Assembly: GCA_900540805.1 (NCBI GenBank)
Contig: UQHL01000022.1
Coordinates: 1-48,460 of the forward strand
DNA: 48,460 nt
From: an uncultured Eubacteriales bacterium
GTDB lineage: Bacteria; Bacillota; Clostridia; Christensenellales; Borkfalkiaceae
Reading direction: 5' to 3'
Of this stretch, positions 14,315 to 22,429 are shown piece by piece; position 1 is the first letter of the stretch, and every line of letters starts with the position of its first letter. Both the position numbers and the translations under genes were made by a program. The notes beneath the pieces are model-generated. The model made no database searches. It worked only from the letters and a program-made list of their open reading frames with translations, and was not told where the DNA came from.

Positions 14315-15907
14315 CTACACCGCCACCGGTACGTAGATGGGCTGTTCCGCTTTTATCTTTATTGCTTTTTTCTTCAGTTTCGCAAGGCATTTCGATTTAT
14401 ATTCTTCGACGAAAGCCTTTACTTCGGGCGTCATGACACCGTTTTTATAGCCTCGGCACTGCACCACCGTCATGGTCTTGGGATCGACTTCCATGGTATA
14501 GTAGCTCACTGTCGGGGCGGACGTTTTTCGGACAAATACGATCACGCTATTTCCGTCAGTCACTCGGTCTATGTATGAGCCCACGCAATGCCCCTGTATT
14601 TTACCCTCAACAACGATTTCCTCTGCCTTTTTCGGTACGATCACCGCCAGCTCGCCGCTTGTGTAACCATAATGCTCCTCCATCGCCAGACGTTTATCGC
14701 ATCTCTCGTATTTTTCTTTGTTTTGCAACGCCGTTACTTCCGCCGATAATCGGGTGTGCAGGTCGTAGAAATTCTTCGGCTTTGCGTACATCGTGTCCGA
14801 GATGTCCAAACGCAGGGTCTCGCAATCCCGAAGATGATCCGCGTAATCTCCGATAAACGTGCGGAACGATACGTTCCGACGGTCGGCTTGCGCTTTATAG
14901 TAATCGTACAGTCCCTCGATTGATATGACTTTTTCTATTCCCTCAATCCGATCGCCGTGCCATTTCATCGCACGATAGATTTTGACGTTCTTTTCCGTGT
15001 AGGGAATATTCTTTTTAAGCAGTTCCCGATACGCCTCGAATTCACCGACGCTCATATTTTGCTCGATCGCAAATTTCAGTTCCCGATACGATTTCAGCCC
15101 TAAAAATCTGATGACGTTGTTTTCGTTATGATTGCAATATAAGCCGTAACGGATATATCCCGCGGCCAAACGGTAAAGTTTTAGTTTGATCAGATATTCC
15201 AGCTGGGGCGTACGGAGATACCCCATCAATGCGTTATATAAATTGAATTTTTCGCCGCTTTCCGCCAATTCCCAAAGCTGGCTGTATTCGAACGGCGTGC
15301 CTTTCAATTCCGTTTTCAGATTATACGGATACGTCTGACGAGTGAGTTGAAAAACGTTACAGCCGTATCCGCCGATCGTGCCCCGCTCCCAATACTCGGC
15401 ATGACTACCGCCTTTCGTGACCGCATATCTCGTAAACCCGTTGTCGTTTTTATAGCGAGTCTCCCGCGAAAACACCATGCTGTACGTGTATCTTTGTTTT
15501 AGCGGCAGGCCTAAAACCTCCATCTGCGCTTCCTCGATATGCGCCTCTTGCTTGCCGTTCGGCCACAGCTCACGCGCCACGCGGAAAATGCGGTGTAACA
15601 GAAATTCCCCGTAATTTTCCAAATACCCTACAAAGTAATTTTGAAAATCGCCTGTCATTTCCGCCCGCTCCGTCGCTTTGATCCTCGCTCCGCACTGCGG
15701 ACAGAGGATATATTTCCCTTTCGGTGCCTTGTCGGGCCGTATCCGCTCCCCGCAGGCCGTACATACGCCTATACGGTGTTTTTTATCCGCCGCAACGTCA
15801 AACAGGAAATAATTCGTCATGACGTTTTTAACCGTCCAGTCCGCGATCTCCGATTTCGGCGCCATGCGGCGGATTGATAAATACCACTCTAACGTATATT
15901 TCCGCAT
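14315..15907 (-). CDS. PcfJ-like protein
   Basis: 530 residues. Near the N terminus is a zinc-ribbon (CTACGERIRPDK, then 'CPQCGARIKATER'). The C-terminal third carries the PcfJ signature 'GKIQGHCVGSYIDRVTDGNS' followed by 'VIVFVRK' and 'MTVVQCRGYKNGVMTPEVKA'. PcfJ-like proteins were named from an enterococcal conjugative plasmid and are frequent in prophages of Clostridia; their biochemical role is unknown. The start codon overlaps the stop of the preceding 122-residue gene (ATGA). The only sizeable non-coding gap in this operon follows it and holds the DUF3268 leader. Confidence 0.8.
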   Translation of the reverse strand: MRKYTLEWYLSIRRMAPKSEIADWTVKNVMTNYFLFDVAADKKHRIGVCTACGERIRPDKAPKGKYILCPQCGARIKATERAEMTGDFQNYFVGYLENYGEFLLHRIFRVARELWPNGKQEAHIEEAQMEVLGLPLKQRYTYSMVFSRETRYKNDNGFTRYAVTKGGSHAEYWERGTIGGYGCNVFQLTRQTYPYNLKTELKGTPFEYSQLWELAESGEKFNLYNALMGYLRTPQLEYLIKLKLYRLAAGYIRYGLYCNHNENNVIRFLGLKSYRELKFAIEQNMSVGEFEAYRELLKKNIPYTEKNVKIYRAMKWHGDRIEGIEKVISIEGLYDYYKAQADRRNVSFRTFIGDYADHLRDCETLRLDISDTMYAKPKNFYDLHTRLSAEVTALQNKEKYERCDKRLAMEEHYGYTSGELAVIVPKKAEEIVVEGKIQGHCVGSYIDRVTDGNSVIVFVRKTSAPTVSYYTMEVDPKTMTVVQCRGYKNGVMTPEVKAFVEEYKSKCLAKLKKKAIKIKAEQPIYVPVAV

Positions 15908-16275
15908 CAGAAGAAATCCTCCAAGCTCCGACGCTTTTTCGCTTCCTTTGCGGGCTTTTCGGATTTTTCCGATCCTGTAGTCGCCGGCGCGGCGGGGTAA
16001 ATCGGAATTTCCGCGACGCCTAAATACCCGCAGATAAACTTCATTGTCCCCGTCGGCGTGAATACGTAATACCCGTCCTTTTTATTCTTGTTCGCCACGG
16101 AATACATCTGTTTGTAACACTCCGCGGCCGTCTTTTTCGAATCGATTTCCGTTTCGGGGTGGTACGCAAGCACCGCCTCCATCGCCGCAATCAATTCTCT
16201 TAATATTTTCTTTTCCGCGGGTTTTTCCGTCTCGATGTCCTGTCTCTGCATTTCGATAAATTCGTTCGCTTTCAT
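15907..16275 (-). CDS. Phage protein paired with PcfJ-like gene (weak PcfK/AcrIIA9-like resemblance)
   Basis: 122 residues. The N-terminal part ('FIEMQRQDIETEKPAEKKIL', 'IAAMEAVLAYHPETEID') is helical. 'KKTAAECYKQMYSVANKN' resembles the 'eksleeCy.yi...Ak' segment of PcfK/AcrIIA9-type proteins. The tail is low-complexity and basic and ends in SLEDFF. In many elements PcfK is encoded next to PcfJ, as here (ATGA overlap), which is the main argument. The similarity is weak; it may be an unrelated small phage protein. No catalytic motif is seen. Confidence 0.55.
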   Translation of the reverse strand: MKANEFIEMQRQDIETEKPAEKKILRELIAAMEAVLAYHPETEIDSKKTAAECYKQMYSVANKNKKDGYYVFTPTGTMKFICGYLGVAEIPIYPAAPATTGSEKSEKPAKEAKKRRSLEDFF

Positions 16276-17231
16276 TTCGTCTCCCCGAATATACTGTCCT
16301 CAAATACGATCTTCACTGCGTTTTTACATTTCCCCGCCTGCTCTGTTTCCATATCCTCTATCAGGTCCGACATGTTATCCAGCAAATTTTGAAAATCGTT
16401 GAATTTAACCTTGAACCGCACGATGGCGTCGTCCTTAATTTCAACCCGCGCGGGTTCCGCTTGGGGCTTCGGTGCCGCTTTCAGCGTTTCTATCTGCGCT
16501 TCCAGTTCCTTTATCCTCGCCGCGGACTGCGCTTCCTTTTCGGTCGCGACTTTCAACTCCGTAACAGTCTGCATGTCAGGTTGATAGGCTACCGTATGCT
16601 TTGACGCTTCCAGTTCCGCGTACTTCTTTTCCAGCATTTCTTTTTCTTTCAATAACTCGCTTTGGCGGGATTTTTCGGATTTGAGGTCTTTGGCGATTTT
16701 CGCGTATTCGCGGTTTAATTTCTCGTTCTCTTGTTCTACCTCCGCCTTTTCGTCCGATAACAGAGATAACTGTTTTTCCGCTTCTTCCCGCGCTGCAATC
16801 GCTTCCTTTACTGCCGTGTTGATTTCCGTTGTTTTTGCCGTCGTAATGTCGATTTTTTCGAGTATTTCCTCACGTTCTTCCTCGTTCACCGAGGTCAAGA
16901 GCGCCAATTTCGTGACGCCGATCTCCGCGTTCGCTTTCACAAAGCCTTCGGGAAGTTTCTCGATCACCGCTATGTAATTATACGCCTGGCGTTCTTTGAT
17001 CCCCAGCGCTGTTTCCGTGTACTCCCCGAAACTCGTAAATCCCGCCGTTTGGTAACGCTTGCTTTCTTTCATCTCGCGTATCCCCTGCGCCATGTCCACG
17101 ATATACTCCGTGGCCTTTTGCGAATCGTAGCAGATACGCTTGTGCAGGTCAACAAATTGCTTTTGTTCCAGCGTCAGTTCTCCGCTGTCTGTCAGCATCA
17201 ACTGCCGATAATTGGTATTTGTGGTTTCCAT
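16272..17231 (-). CDS. Phage coiled-coil protein (DUF3102-like N terminus)
   Basis: 319 residues, with an AAGGAGACACT ribosome site. Residues ~25-110 ('FVDLHKRICYDSQKATEYIV', 'FTSFGEYTETALGIKERQAY', 'AEIGVTKLALLTSVNEEERE') resemble the DUF3102-type phage module with a helix-turn-helix-like core. Residues ~125-255 are an almost continuous charged coiled coil. The C-terminal ~55 residues contain 'KVKFNDFQNLLDNMSDLIED'. The likely role is a DNA-associated structural or regulatory factor in early replication (inference). It overlaps the next gene by four bases. Confidence 0.6.
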   Translation of the reverse strand: METTNTNYRQLMLTDSGELTLEQKQFVDLHKRICYDSQKATEYIVDMAQGIREMKESKRYQTAGFTSFGEYTETALGIKERQAYNYIAVIEKLPEGFVKANAEIGVTKLALLTSVNEEEREEILEKIDITTAKTTEINTAVKEAIAAREEAEKQLSLLSDEKAEVEQENEKLNREYAKIAKDLKSEKSRQSELLKEKEMLEKKYAELEASKHTVAYQPDMQTVTELKVATEKEAQSAARIKELEAQIETLKAAPKPQAEPARVEIKDDAIVRFKVKFNDFQNLLDNMSDLIEDMETEQAGKCKNAVKIVFEDSIFGETK

Positions 17232-17249
17232 AGTGTCTCCTTGTATATG

Positions 17250-17744
17250 TTAATTTTTCGTACCAAAATACGTTTTTAACGTTTCTTTCGCTTCGTCCTG
17301 ACCGTAACACACGACCGCCAGATACCCGTTTTTATTTAATCGCTCCAGCCATTTGAGCTGGGCATCCGTAGGGCGTTTCCCCATCGGCTTCGGGCGTTTC
17401 ATTTCAATGAACAATCCGTGCTTCCCGCCGCTCGGCACGGGGATCATTAAATCGGGCACGCCGTGGCTTAAGCCCTGCGCTTTCAATCTTCCGCCCGTGC
17501 CTTTCGTTCTCTTGCCCTCGTTCGGGATATGAAACACGGGTATTCCGTTCAGCTCGCACCACTTCACGAACGCTTCCTGTTCCTCTGCCTCTTTCGCCGT
17601 CAGCATCTGCGTTACCGTCTTTTTTGCAGTTGACTGCAACCCTTGGCCCACGGCGGCTTCGAAACATACACAATCGAAGATCAGATCGCAAGCCCCGCTC
17701 GGATGATATGAGCACCTGTCCGCATTTTTGCAATATATTCCCAT
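17250..17744 (-). CDS. VRR-NUC domain nuclease
   Basis: 164 residues, AGGAGG site seven bases upstream. The first ~45 residues include four cysteines. The VRR-NUC domain follows: 'EEQEAFVKWCELNGIPVFHI', 'GLSHGVPDLMIPVPSG' (catalytic Asp), 'GLFIEMKRPK' (E-x-K) and 'AQLKWLERLNKNGYLAVVCY'. This is the standalone VRR-NUC architecture of phages, thought to cut branched or structured DNA during replication and recombination. The D...ExK triad is intact, so activity is expected. It sits directly downstream of the helicase loader gene. Confidence 0.88.
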   Translation of the reverse strand: MGIYCKNADRCSYHPSGACDLIFDCVCFEAAVGQGLQSTAKKTVTQMLTAKEAEEQEAFVKWCELNGIPVFHIPNEGKRTKGTGGRLKAQGLSHGVPDLMIPVPSGGKHGLFIEMKRPKPMGKRPTDAQLKWLERLNKNGYLAVVCYGQDEAKETLKTYFGTKN

Positions 17745-17753
17745 TCCGTCCTC

Positions 17754-18650
17754 CTAAAACTCGATCGGGCCTGCGCTGCGTTTCCGCCGCGGCTCGCCCG
17801 TAAGCTGCATCACCACCTGACGCTCCACGAGCTTATCCCCGACGGACATCGGGATTTCGCCCTTAATCGCCATCTCACGTAAACTGTGGCGGCTCGTAAT
17901 CACCGTGGGGTGATGGTAATCGTAACGGCTTTTTACTATCTCCGAAAATTTCTCTATCGCCCAGCTTTCACCCGCGCTTCTGCCTTTCGGCTTTACTGCC
18001 TGCAGATCGTCTATAATCAGGCAATCCACCCGCGTCAGGCGCTGCATAATCTCGTACTCGCTTTCTTGAGTGCTGTCTTTGTAGGTCGCTTTCAACTTCG
18101 ACAATACCCGCTCCAGCGTCGTGAATACACACGGGATTTTATCCCGCTCCAGCTCGTGCAGGATACACGCCGCAAGGTGTGTCTTGCCCAACGCTTCGCC
18201 GCCGTATAGCCAGATCCCGCGCCCCGAGTTTTCTACCGTCGCAAAATTCACGCAGAATTTCTCGCAACGCTCCGCCGCGGTCAAAAATTCTTCCGTCGCG
18301 CCGCTCATGTTTAGGCGCTCGAACGTGGCGCGTTCATAGTCGCGGCCCAACTCGTTGAAACTCATGCGGCGATATTTCTCCGCCAGCACCGCACGCTGTT
18401 CGCGTTTTTTGCGTGCTGTTTCCGCTTCTTCTTCGCACTCGCAGACACAGTTCATGAACACCCCGCGTTCGGGCATATCCAGTGATTTTACCTTGCGGCA
18501 ACGCCTGCAAAAGATTTCCCCGCCCTGCACAAATTCCTTGCTCGGGTCAATTTTCGAAAGCACCGCTTTCTTTTTTGCCGCGTATTCTTCTGGCTTATGT
18601 ACGACCGTCTGCAAATCGTCTCCTATTGGACATAAACCTCGATCTCCCAT
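17754..18650 (-). CDS. dnaC: DnaC-like helicase loader ATPase
   Basis: 298 residues. An N-terminal four-cysteine knuckle (CRRCRKVKSLDMPERG, later CVCECEEE) precedes the AAA+ domain. Walker A is 'LYGGEALGKTHLA' at ~145-157; Walker B is 'VDCLIIDDLQ' at ~207-216. Sensor-type residues follow in 'HPTVITSRHSLREMA', and an arginine-rich C terminus ends it. DnaC/DnaI-type loaders place the replicative helicase on single-stranded DNA. The gene follows the replication protein that carries the phased repeats, the usual lambda O/P-like order. Walker A has Glu-Ala in place of the common x-Gly but retains GKT. Confidence 0.88.
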   Translation of the reverse strand: MGDRGLCPIGDDLQTVVHKPEEYAAKKKAVLSKIDPSKEFVQGGEIFCRRCRKVKSLDMPERGVFMNCVCECEEEAETARKKREQRAVLAEKYRRMSFNELGRDYERATFERLNMSGATEEFLTAAERCEKFCVNFATVENSGRGIWLYGGEALGKTHLAACILHELERDKIPCVFTTLERVLSKLKATYKDSTQESEYEIMQRLTRVDCLIIDDLQAVKPKGRSAGESWAIEKFSEIVKSRYDYHHPTVITSRHSLREMAIKGEIPMSVGDKLVERQVVMQLTGEPRRKRSAGPIEF

Positions 18651-18668
18651 ATCCGCCTCCCGTTTCGT

Positions 18669-19442
18669 TTATGTGCCCGCGCCCTTGCCGTGCTTCTCGT
18701 TCCATTCCCGCTCCCGCTCTTGCTCCGCTGACGTGTCCTCCGTCGGCGGGTCTGTGCTTTTCGCATAGTCGCGGTATTGTCCCAGCGCGATTTTACGATA
18801 ATTTTTGCAAAGCCATGAAAACGATTTCGTGCCGCGTAGGTACGCGCTTTTCGAGATTTCCGCGCTTAAAACCTCAAAATCAATCTCACTCGCCAAACAT
18901 GCGGGATAGTTGTCAACCTCTATCTCGGGGTGTTCCTTAAAAAACTTTTCCTGAACGAACGATCTTTCCGTGCGCTCCGTCGCGCTCAAAGGGTTTTCTC
19001 TTCCCCCTGCACCCTCTTCTCTTTCCTGTTCGTTCTTCTTATTCTCGTTCTTATTTTCTCTTTCTTGTTCTTTTTCTTTATTCATAGAAGGTGACAAATC
19101 CGTTTTCTTTTCGTTTGATTGCGGTTTGATTTCATTTGATTTTTTTTGATTGGCGTTTGATTGCGTTTGATTTCGGTTTGTTCCCGTTTCTTCTTCTGTC
19201 TGCTCCGTTTCTTCCTCTTTCGTTCGTGCCGCCGAACGGACTTTTGACTTATCCAGCGACGGCTTGATTAAGTTAAACGCCATTCGGCACGCGCCTTTTA
19301 AGGACGGGAGAACGTCTTCGAACATGTACGCGAATATGGCGTTATACAGCTCGCCCTGTTCTTCCGCCGTCAACCCGTTATCGGGATCGGTAATCGCGTC
19401 GTAATAATTCTTGAAAAATGTAAATCCGTTCACTCCCTTCAT
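18669..19442 (-). CDS. Replication initiator-type protein (DUF6291-like/DnaD-like), gene contains iteron-like repeats
   Basis: 257 residues from the ATG at 19442; an upstream ATG exists, but 'MKGVNGFTFFKNYYDAITD' is the family-type start. Residues 1-75 ('ADEEQGEL'-like, 'YNAIFAYMFEDVLPSLKGA', 'AFNLIKPSLDKSK') match the small DUF6291-type module of Clostridia phages. Residues ~75-160 are a charged, Asn/Gln/Lys/Glu-rich linker. The C terminus (~170-235) contains 'AYLRGTKSFSWLCKNYRKIA', similar to the end of DnaD-like primosome proteins. It precedes the DnaC-like loader by 18 bases. The linker DNA forms the helically phased array described separately, so this gene may contain the phage origin. 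Confidence 0.65.
   Translation of the reverse strand: MKGVNGFTFFKNYYDAITDPDNGLTAEEQGELYNAIFAYMFEDVLPSLKGACRMAFNLIKPSLDKSKVRSAARTKEEETEQTEEETGTNRNQTQSNANQKKSNEIKPQSNEKKTDLSPSMNKEKEQERENKNENKKNEQEREEGAGGRENPLSATERTERSFVQEKFFKEHPEIEVDNYPACLASEIDFEVLSAEISKSAYLRGTKSFSWLCKNYRKIALGQYRDYAKSTDPPTEDTSAEQEREREWNEKHGKGAGT
19113..19182. repeat. Seven helically phased GTTTGATT repeats (candidate replication origin iterons)
   Basis: On the plus strand GTTTGATT or close variants start at 19113, 19124, 19134, 19144, 19155, 19165 and 19176 (the last degenerate, GTTTGTT). The steps are 11, 10, 10, 11, 10 and 11 bases, averaging one DNA turn. Iterons inside the initiator gene are the known layout of lambda and several lactococcal phages. 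Confidence 0.6.
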
Positions 19443-19459
19443 ACTCCCGTCCCTCACGT

Positions 19460-20104
19460 TTATTTTGCTTGCCATAACGCCGTGTACGTCTCCCACAGCC
19501 CCTCGCTTTTCATACTCCCGATAAATTCCGCGATCAGGCTCTCCGCGCTCTGTGGGATATCCTCACGGGTATAACGCTCCGTGTAAAGGTCTTTCCCGTC
19601 GCATATCTTGTATTCGAAGCCTAGCGCCGTGTCGATTACCTCCAAATACATGGGGTGTTGCGGGGAAGCGTAATACTTGCCGACTTCGTAACGCTCCACC
19701 CGCTTACAATCATAGATCACACCCGCTTTTACCCAGTCGCATTTTGCCATCAACAGAAACCGCTCACCCGAGATCGTCTTTTCCTTGTACGCCGTCAGCT
19801 GGTATATGCCGCCCGACAGCTGTTCCGCAAGCTCCAGGATACACGCGCCCTCGGGCACTTCCTCGCCGCGTTTCGACCACTGCGACGCATACGCGGCCGC
19901 CGCGGTCTTGTTACCGCAGATAACCTCGTAAACCGCGTCCTCGAATGCGATACCACGTTCCATTGACTCGCTCGATTCCGTCGGCTCCCGACGTAAGGTC
20001 TTTAAGAAACTTTCCCGCGCTTCCTCCTCGTACCCCTCCGCGCAGTTGTACTGATACAGCCACGCGGAGAGCAGGGATTGCGTCATTAAATACCGCTTTT
20101 CCAT
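19460..20104 (-). CDS. PD-(D/E)XK exonuclease, RecB/Cas4-like
   Basis: 214 residues from the ATG two bases after the stop of the ATPase gene (GAGG site). Motifs: 'SESMERGIAFEDAVYEV' (Glu of motif I); 'LLMAKCDWVKAGVIYDCKRV' (Asp...Asp-x-Lys core); 'YYASPQHPMYL' (the helix with the Q/Y motif). This is the PD-(D/E)XK fold of lambda-exo/RecB-like nucleases. With the Sak4-like ATPase upstream it forms a two-gene recombination module: end resection plus strand annealing. No iron-sulphur cysteine set is obvious, which argues against a true Cas4. Confidence 0.75.
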   Translation of the reverse strand: MEKRYLMTQSLLSAWLYQYNCAEGYEEEARESFLKTLRREPTESSESMERGIAFEDAVYEVICGNKTAAAAYASQWSKRGEEVPEGACILELAEQLSGGIYQLTAYKEKTISGERFLLMAKCDWVKAGVIYDCKRVERYEVGKYYASPQHPMYLEVIDTALGFEYKICDGKDLYTERYTREDIPQSAESLIAEFIGSMKSEGLWETYTALWQAK

Positions 20105-20105
20105 A

Positions 20106-21371
20106 TTAAACGTCCTCAAATACTTTCGGCCCGACTGGAGCTTGCTTTTCTGCGGGCTTTTTTAACGCCTCATACGCCGCGTTCGGTTGACGCAGGGCAT
20201 TGATCGGCAGTTCCTCCTGCGTCGCTTCTACGGGCGGTTCCGTCTCGTTTTTTTTCGCTTCAGACTTGCCGTTCGTCAGCTCGTTCAAGATTTCGTCCGC
20301 CTGCGCTTTCGCGCTCTTTTTAACGGGCTCGGCTTGCGGCTCCTGCGCGGCTTGTTTCACAGGCTTTTTAACGGGTTTCTCTTGTGGTTCCTCGGCCGCC
20401 TGTTTTTCCGCCTCCGCCTTTTTCGCTTCCGCCTCGGGCAGCTCGTAACCCTTCTTTTCGCGGTTGAATACGTAGCCCTTTTCTTTCACACGGTCGCGGA
20501 AAAGCTGGCGAAGCTCTTCCAAAGAGGTCAACGAATGGTTTATCGATTTCAGCTTTTCACCGGCTTCGTTGAAGTCGGCGGGCGTTTCAAGACTGCCGAT
20601 CAGCTCTTTGCCCGCAGTCATTGCCGCTTCATAAGCTTTCTTTTCCGCCGCGAAATATTCGTTGTCTTGCGCGATGTTTGCGTTCGCCTCGTCAAACAGG
20701 CGGGTAATGTAGTCGTTTTTGTCTGTTCCGCCCAGCGCGGGGATTTTTCTCACGCCGCTGATACCGTAACAGCCTTTTGCGAAATATTCGTCCGTTGGCG
20801 TAAAGCCCGCCATGCGCTCGTTTCCGTTCATGTAGATGTACGCCCCGAAATCGCAGGGTTGCCAGACGATATTTTTCGCGCTGCCCTCGCACAGCAAACG
20901 CTGAATGGCTACGCCTTCCTTGTTCTTTTCTTCGACGCTATGAAACACGTAGATGATGTTTTTGTCTAAAACCGTCTTAAATCTTGCAGTCAACTGCTGA
21001 AATTCCAGCTTCACCGCTCCGTAGCCTTTCTGCGAGATCCCGCCCGACCGCGTTTTATTCACGGGGTCTTTCCGCATCACGTAATCTTGCAACAGCGTTA
21101 TGAGTGCGCCGCCTGTGTCGATGACCAAAGTCTCGAAACCTTTCAACGTCTCGCTGTTCAAGTCCTCTAAAAGTTCCTCGTACGTTGCGACTCGGGAAAA
21201 CTTCGGACGGTGCTGGGCTTTGATACGCTGTATCCCCTTATCCAAGTCAATGAGTAGGGGCTTCGGCGCGGAACATGCAAGCGTCGTCTTTCCGACGCCT
21301 GGCGCGCCGTACAACAGCATGGAAAATCGCTGGTCTTGAAACGTTTCCGTTTCGGGCGTGAAAATTGCCAT
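20106..21371 (-). CDS. RecA-like phage ATPase (Sak4-type annealing/recombination protein)
   Basis: 421 residues from the ATG with AAGGAG; a longer in-frame start lacks a site. Walker A 'LLYGAPGVGKTTLA' lies at ~18-31, 'PLLIDLDKG' at ~37-45 and Walker B-like 'FETLVIDTGG' at ~75-84. Then come 'KTRSGGISQKGYGAVKLEFQ' and 'IIYVFHSVEE', the order seen in Sak4/'phage nucleotide-binding' proteins that assist single-strand annealing. Residues ~300-400 form a Lys/Pro/Glu/Ala-rich linker with repeated 'KKPVKQAAQEPQAEPVKK' units. The C terminus may bind partners. It is co-transcribed with the exonuclease downstream. Confidence 0.78.
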   Translation of the reverse strand: MAIFTPETETFQDQRFSMLLYGAPGVGKTTLACSAPKPLLIDLDKGIQRIKAQHRPKFSRVATYEELLEDLNSETLKGFETLVIDTGGALITLLQDYVMRKDPVNKTRSGGISQKGYGAVKLEFQQLTARFKTVLDKNIIYVFHSVEEKNKEGVAIQRLLCEGSAKNIVWQPCDFGAYIYMNGNERMAGFTPTDEYFAKGCYGISGVRKIPALGGTDKNDYITRLFDEANANIAQDNEYFAAEKKAYEAAMTAGKELIGSLETPADFNEAGEKLKSINHSLTSLEELRQLFRDRVKEKGYVFNREKKGYELPEAEAKKAEAEKQAAEEPQEKPVKKPVKQAAQEPQAEPVKKSAKAQADEILNELTNGKSEAKKNETEPPVEATQEELPINALRQPNAAYEALKKPAEKQAPVGPKVFEDV

Positions 21372-21460
21372 AATAGTGTCTCCTTGTGTTTTTTTCGGGG
21401 CGCGGCGGAGTTGCACCGCCGTTTGTGCTCACCGCCCCATATACGGCCGATTTGCGGCCG

Positions 21461-21724
21461 TTAAATCCGCTCCGCGCGGAAGTCGTCGAAGATCGTTTCG
21501 TGCTCCGCTTCGTCGTCAGGGTCGCTGTCATAGTAGCGAATTTCAAGTCGATCCCCTACCAACGCGACAGCTTTCACATGCACGCTGTCGTTTGCTTCGT
21601 CTATGTAATGCCGTTTCAATTCTTCTATCGCAAACTCCGCGCTGGAAACATACATCATGTCCGTTTTGTAAATCCCCGCGCTGCCGTCTTTTCGGTAACG
21701 GTATGTCACTTTATAGCGTTTCAT
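21461..21724 (-). CDS. Small phage protein of unknown function
   Basis: 87 residues, alpha/beta by eye: 'MKRYKVTYRYRKDGSAG', a central helix 'SAEFAIEELKRHYIDEA', then 'VHVKAVALVGDRLEIRYYDS' and a very acidic tail. It overlaps the preceding 50-residue gene by ATGA and is separated by ~90 bases from the ATPase gene. No family is recognised. Confidence 0.6.
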   Translation of the reverse strand: MKRYKVTYRYRKDGSAGIYKTDMMYVSSAEFAIEELKRHYIDEANDSVHVKAVALVGDRLEIRYYDSDPDDEAEHETIFDDFRAERI

Positions 21725-21873
21725 CTCGCTACACCCTCCCGTTTACCCGCTAACTGTTCTCTCTCCGCTTGCTCGATTAGCCTTAATAGCTCCGCTCGCG
21801 TTATATGCACCTCTATCCGCTTTTGCGGCTTCGGCTCGATTAATTTATCCACGACCTTATCCCACCACTTCAT
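21721..21873 (-). CDS. 50-residue basic helical phage protein
   Basis: ATG preceded by GGAGGCGGT; 50 codons ending in TGA that overlaps the next ATG. It begins 'MKWWDKVVDKLIEPKPQKR', then an amphipathic helix 'TRAELLRLIEQAEREQLAGK'. The four-base overlaps with both neighbours show that it is a real, translationally coupled early gene. Function unknown. Confidence 0.7.
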   Translation of the reverse strand: MKWWDKVVDKLIEPKPQKRIEVHITRAELLRLIEQAEREQLAGKREGVAR

Positions 21874-22052
21874 ACCGCCTCCGCTTTCCGTTTCGCACTT
21901 TCAATGCACTCCTCGCATACGCTCTCGCCGTCCAAATCGTAATAGTCGTCGCCCGCGTAGATCGGCCCGCCGCACCATGCGCATGTGCACAGCTGCTCGG
22001 GCTGGTCCTCTCGCCCCAACAACATTCCGTTTTCAAGATTGTCTCTGTTCAT
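21870..22052 (-). CDS. Small zinc-ribbon protein
   Basis: 60 residues. Two cysteine pairs, 'CTCAWCGGPIYAGDDYYDLD' and 'CEECIESAKR', form a typical treble-clef/zinc-ribbon spacing (CxxC...CxxC). Such 50-60-residue proteins are common in the early operons of Clostridia phages and have no assigned function. It overlaps the following gene by four bases. Confidence 0.7.
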   Translation of the reverse strand: MNRDNLENGMLLGREDQPEQLCTCAWCGGPIYAGDDYYDLDGESVCEECIESAKRKAEAV

Positions 22053-22064
22053 AAATCTCCTCCT

Positions 22065-22412
22065 CTACGCGCCTTTTAATGCTCTTAAATATTCCTTATG
22101 GCCTTGCCGATACGGTTTTACCCGTCCGCTTATTATCTCGCTTTTCTCGACTACCTTCTCCGCCGCCCATGCTAAACATTTCCCGATCGCATTCTCGCCT
22201 TGAAATTCTTGTTGCTCGTTCGGCAATCCGTAATCGTCCGCCGTATCGATTATCGCCCGCACTACCGATAACGTACATTCAAACCTCACCGTTATTCCCA
22301 CGCCATTTATCCACGGGAAACAATTCGTTTGAAATACGTTCGGCCTCCACCACCAACGCCCGCCCATGAAATCCTTGCCCAAACTTCTACTTACTTGCTC
22401 TTGTTTAGTCAT
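22065..22412 (-). CDS. First gene of the early lytic operon, unknown function
   Basis: 115 residues from the ATG with a GGAGG site; eight extra codons upstream in frame would overlap the ribosome site. Features are an aromatic cluster ('GKDFMGGRWWWRPNVFQ'), 'VRFECTLSVVRAIIDTADDY' and a basic end 'RVKPYRQGHKEYLRALKG'. No known family is recognised. As the first gene after the strong leftward promoter and its operators, it would be the earliest lytic product. By position it may be a Cro-independent regulator or host-takeover factor (inference). Confidence 0.6.
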   Translation of the reverse strand: MTKQEQVSRSLGKDFMGGRWWWRPNVFQTNCFPWINGVGITVRFECTLSVVRAIIDTADDYGLPNEQQEFQGENAIGKCLAWAAEKVVEKSEIISGRVKPYRQGHKEYLRALKGA

Positions 22413-22429
22413 TTCGTTGTCCTCCAATT

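Noticed and set aside
19113..19182. CRISPR array
   Set aside because: The repeats are only eight bases long and 10-11 bases apart inside a coding region. No repeat-spacer array of CRISPR size exists anywhere in the window, and no cas gene is present.
19460..20104. Cas4 nuclease
   Set aside because: The PD-(D/E)XK motifs fit, but the four-cysteine iron-sulphur set and other cas genes are absent. The neighbour is a Sak4-like ATPase, so a phage recombination exonuclease is the better reading.
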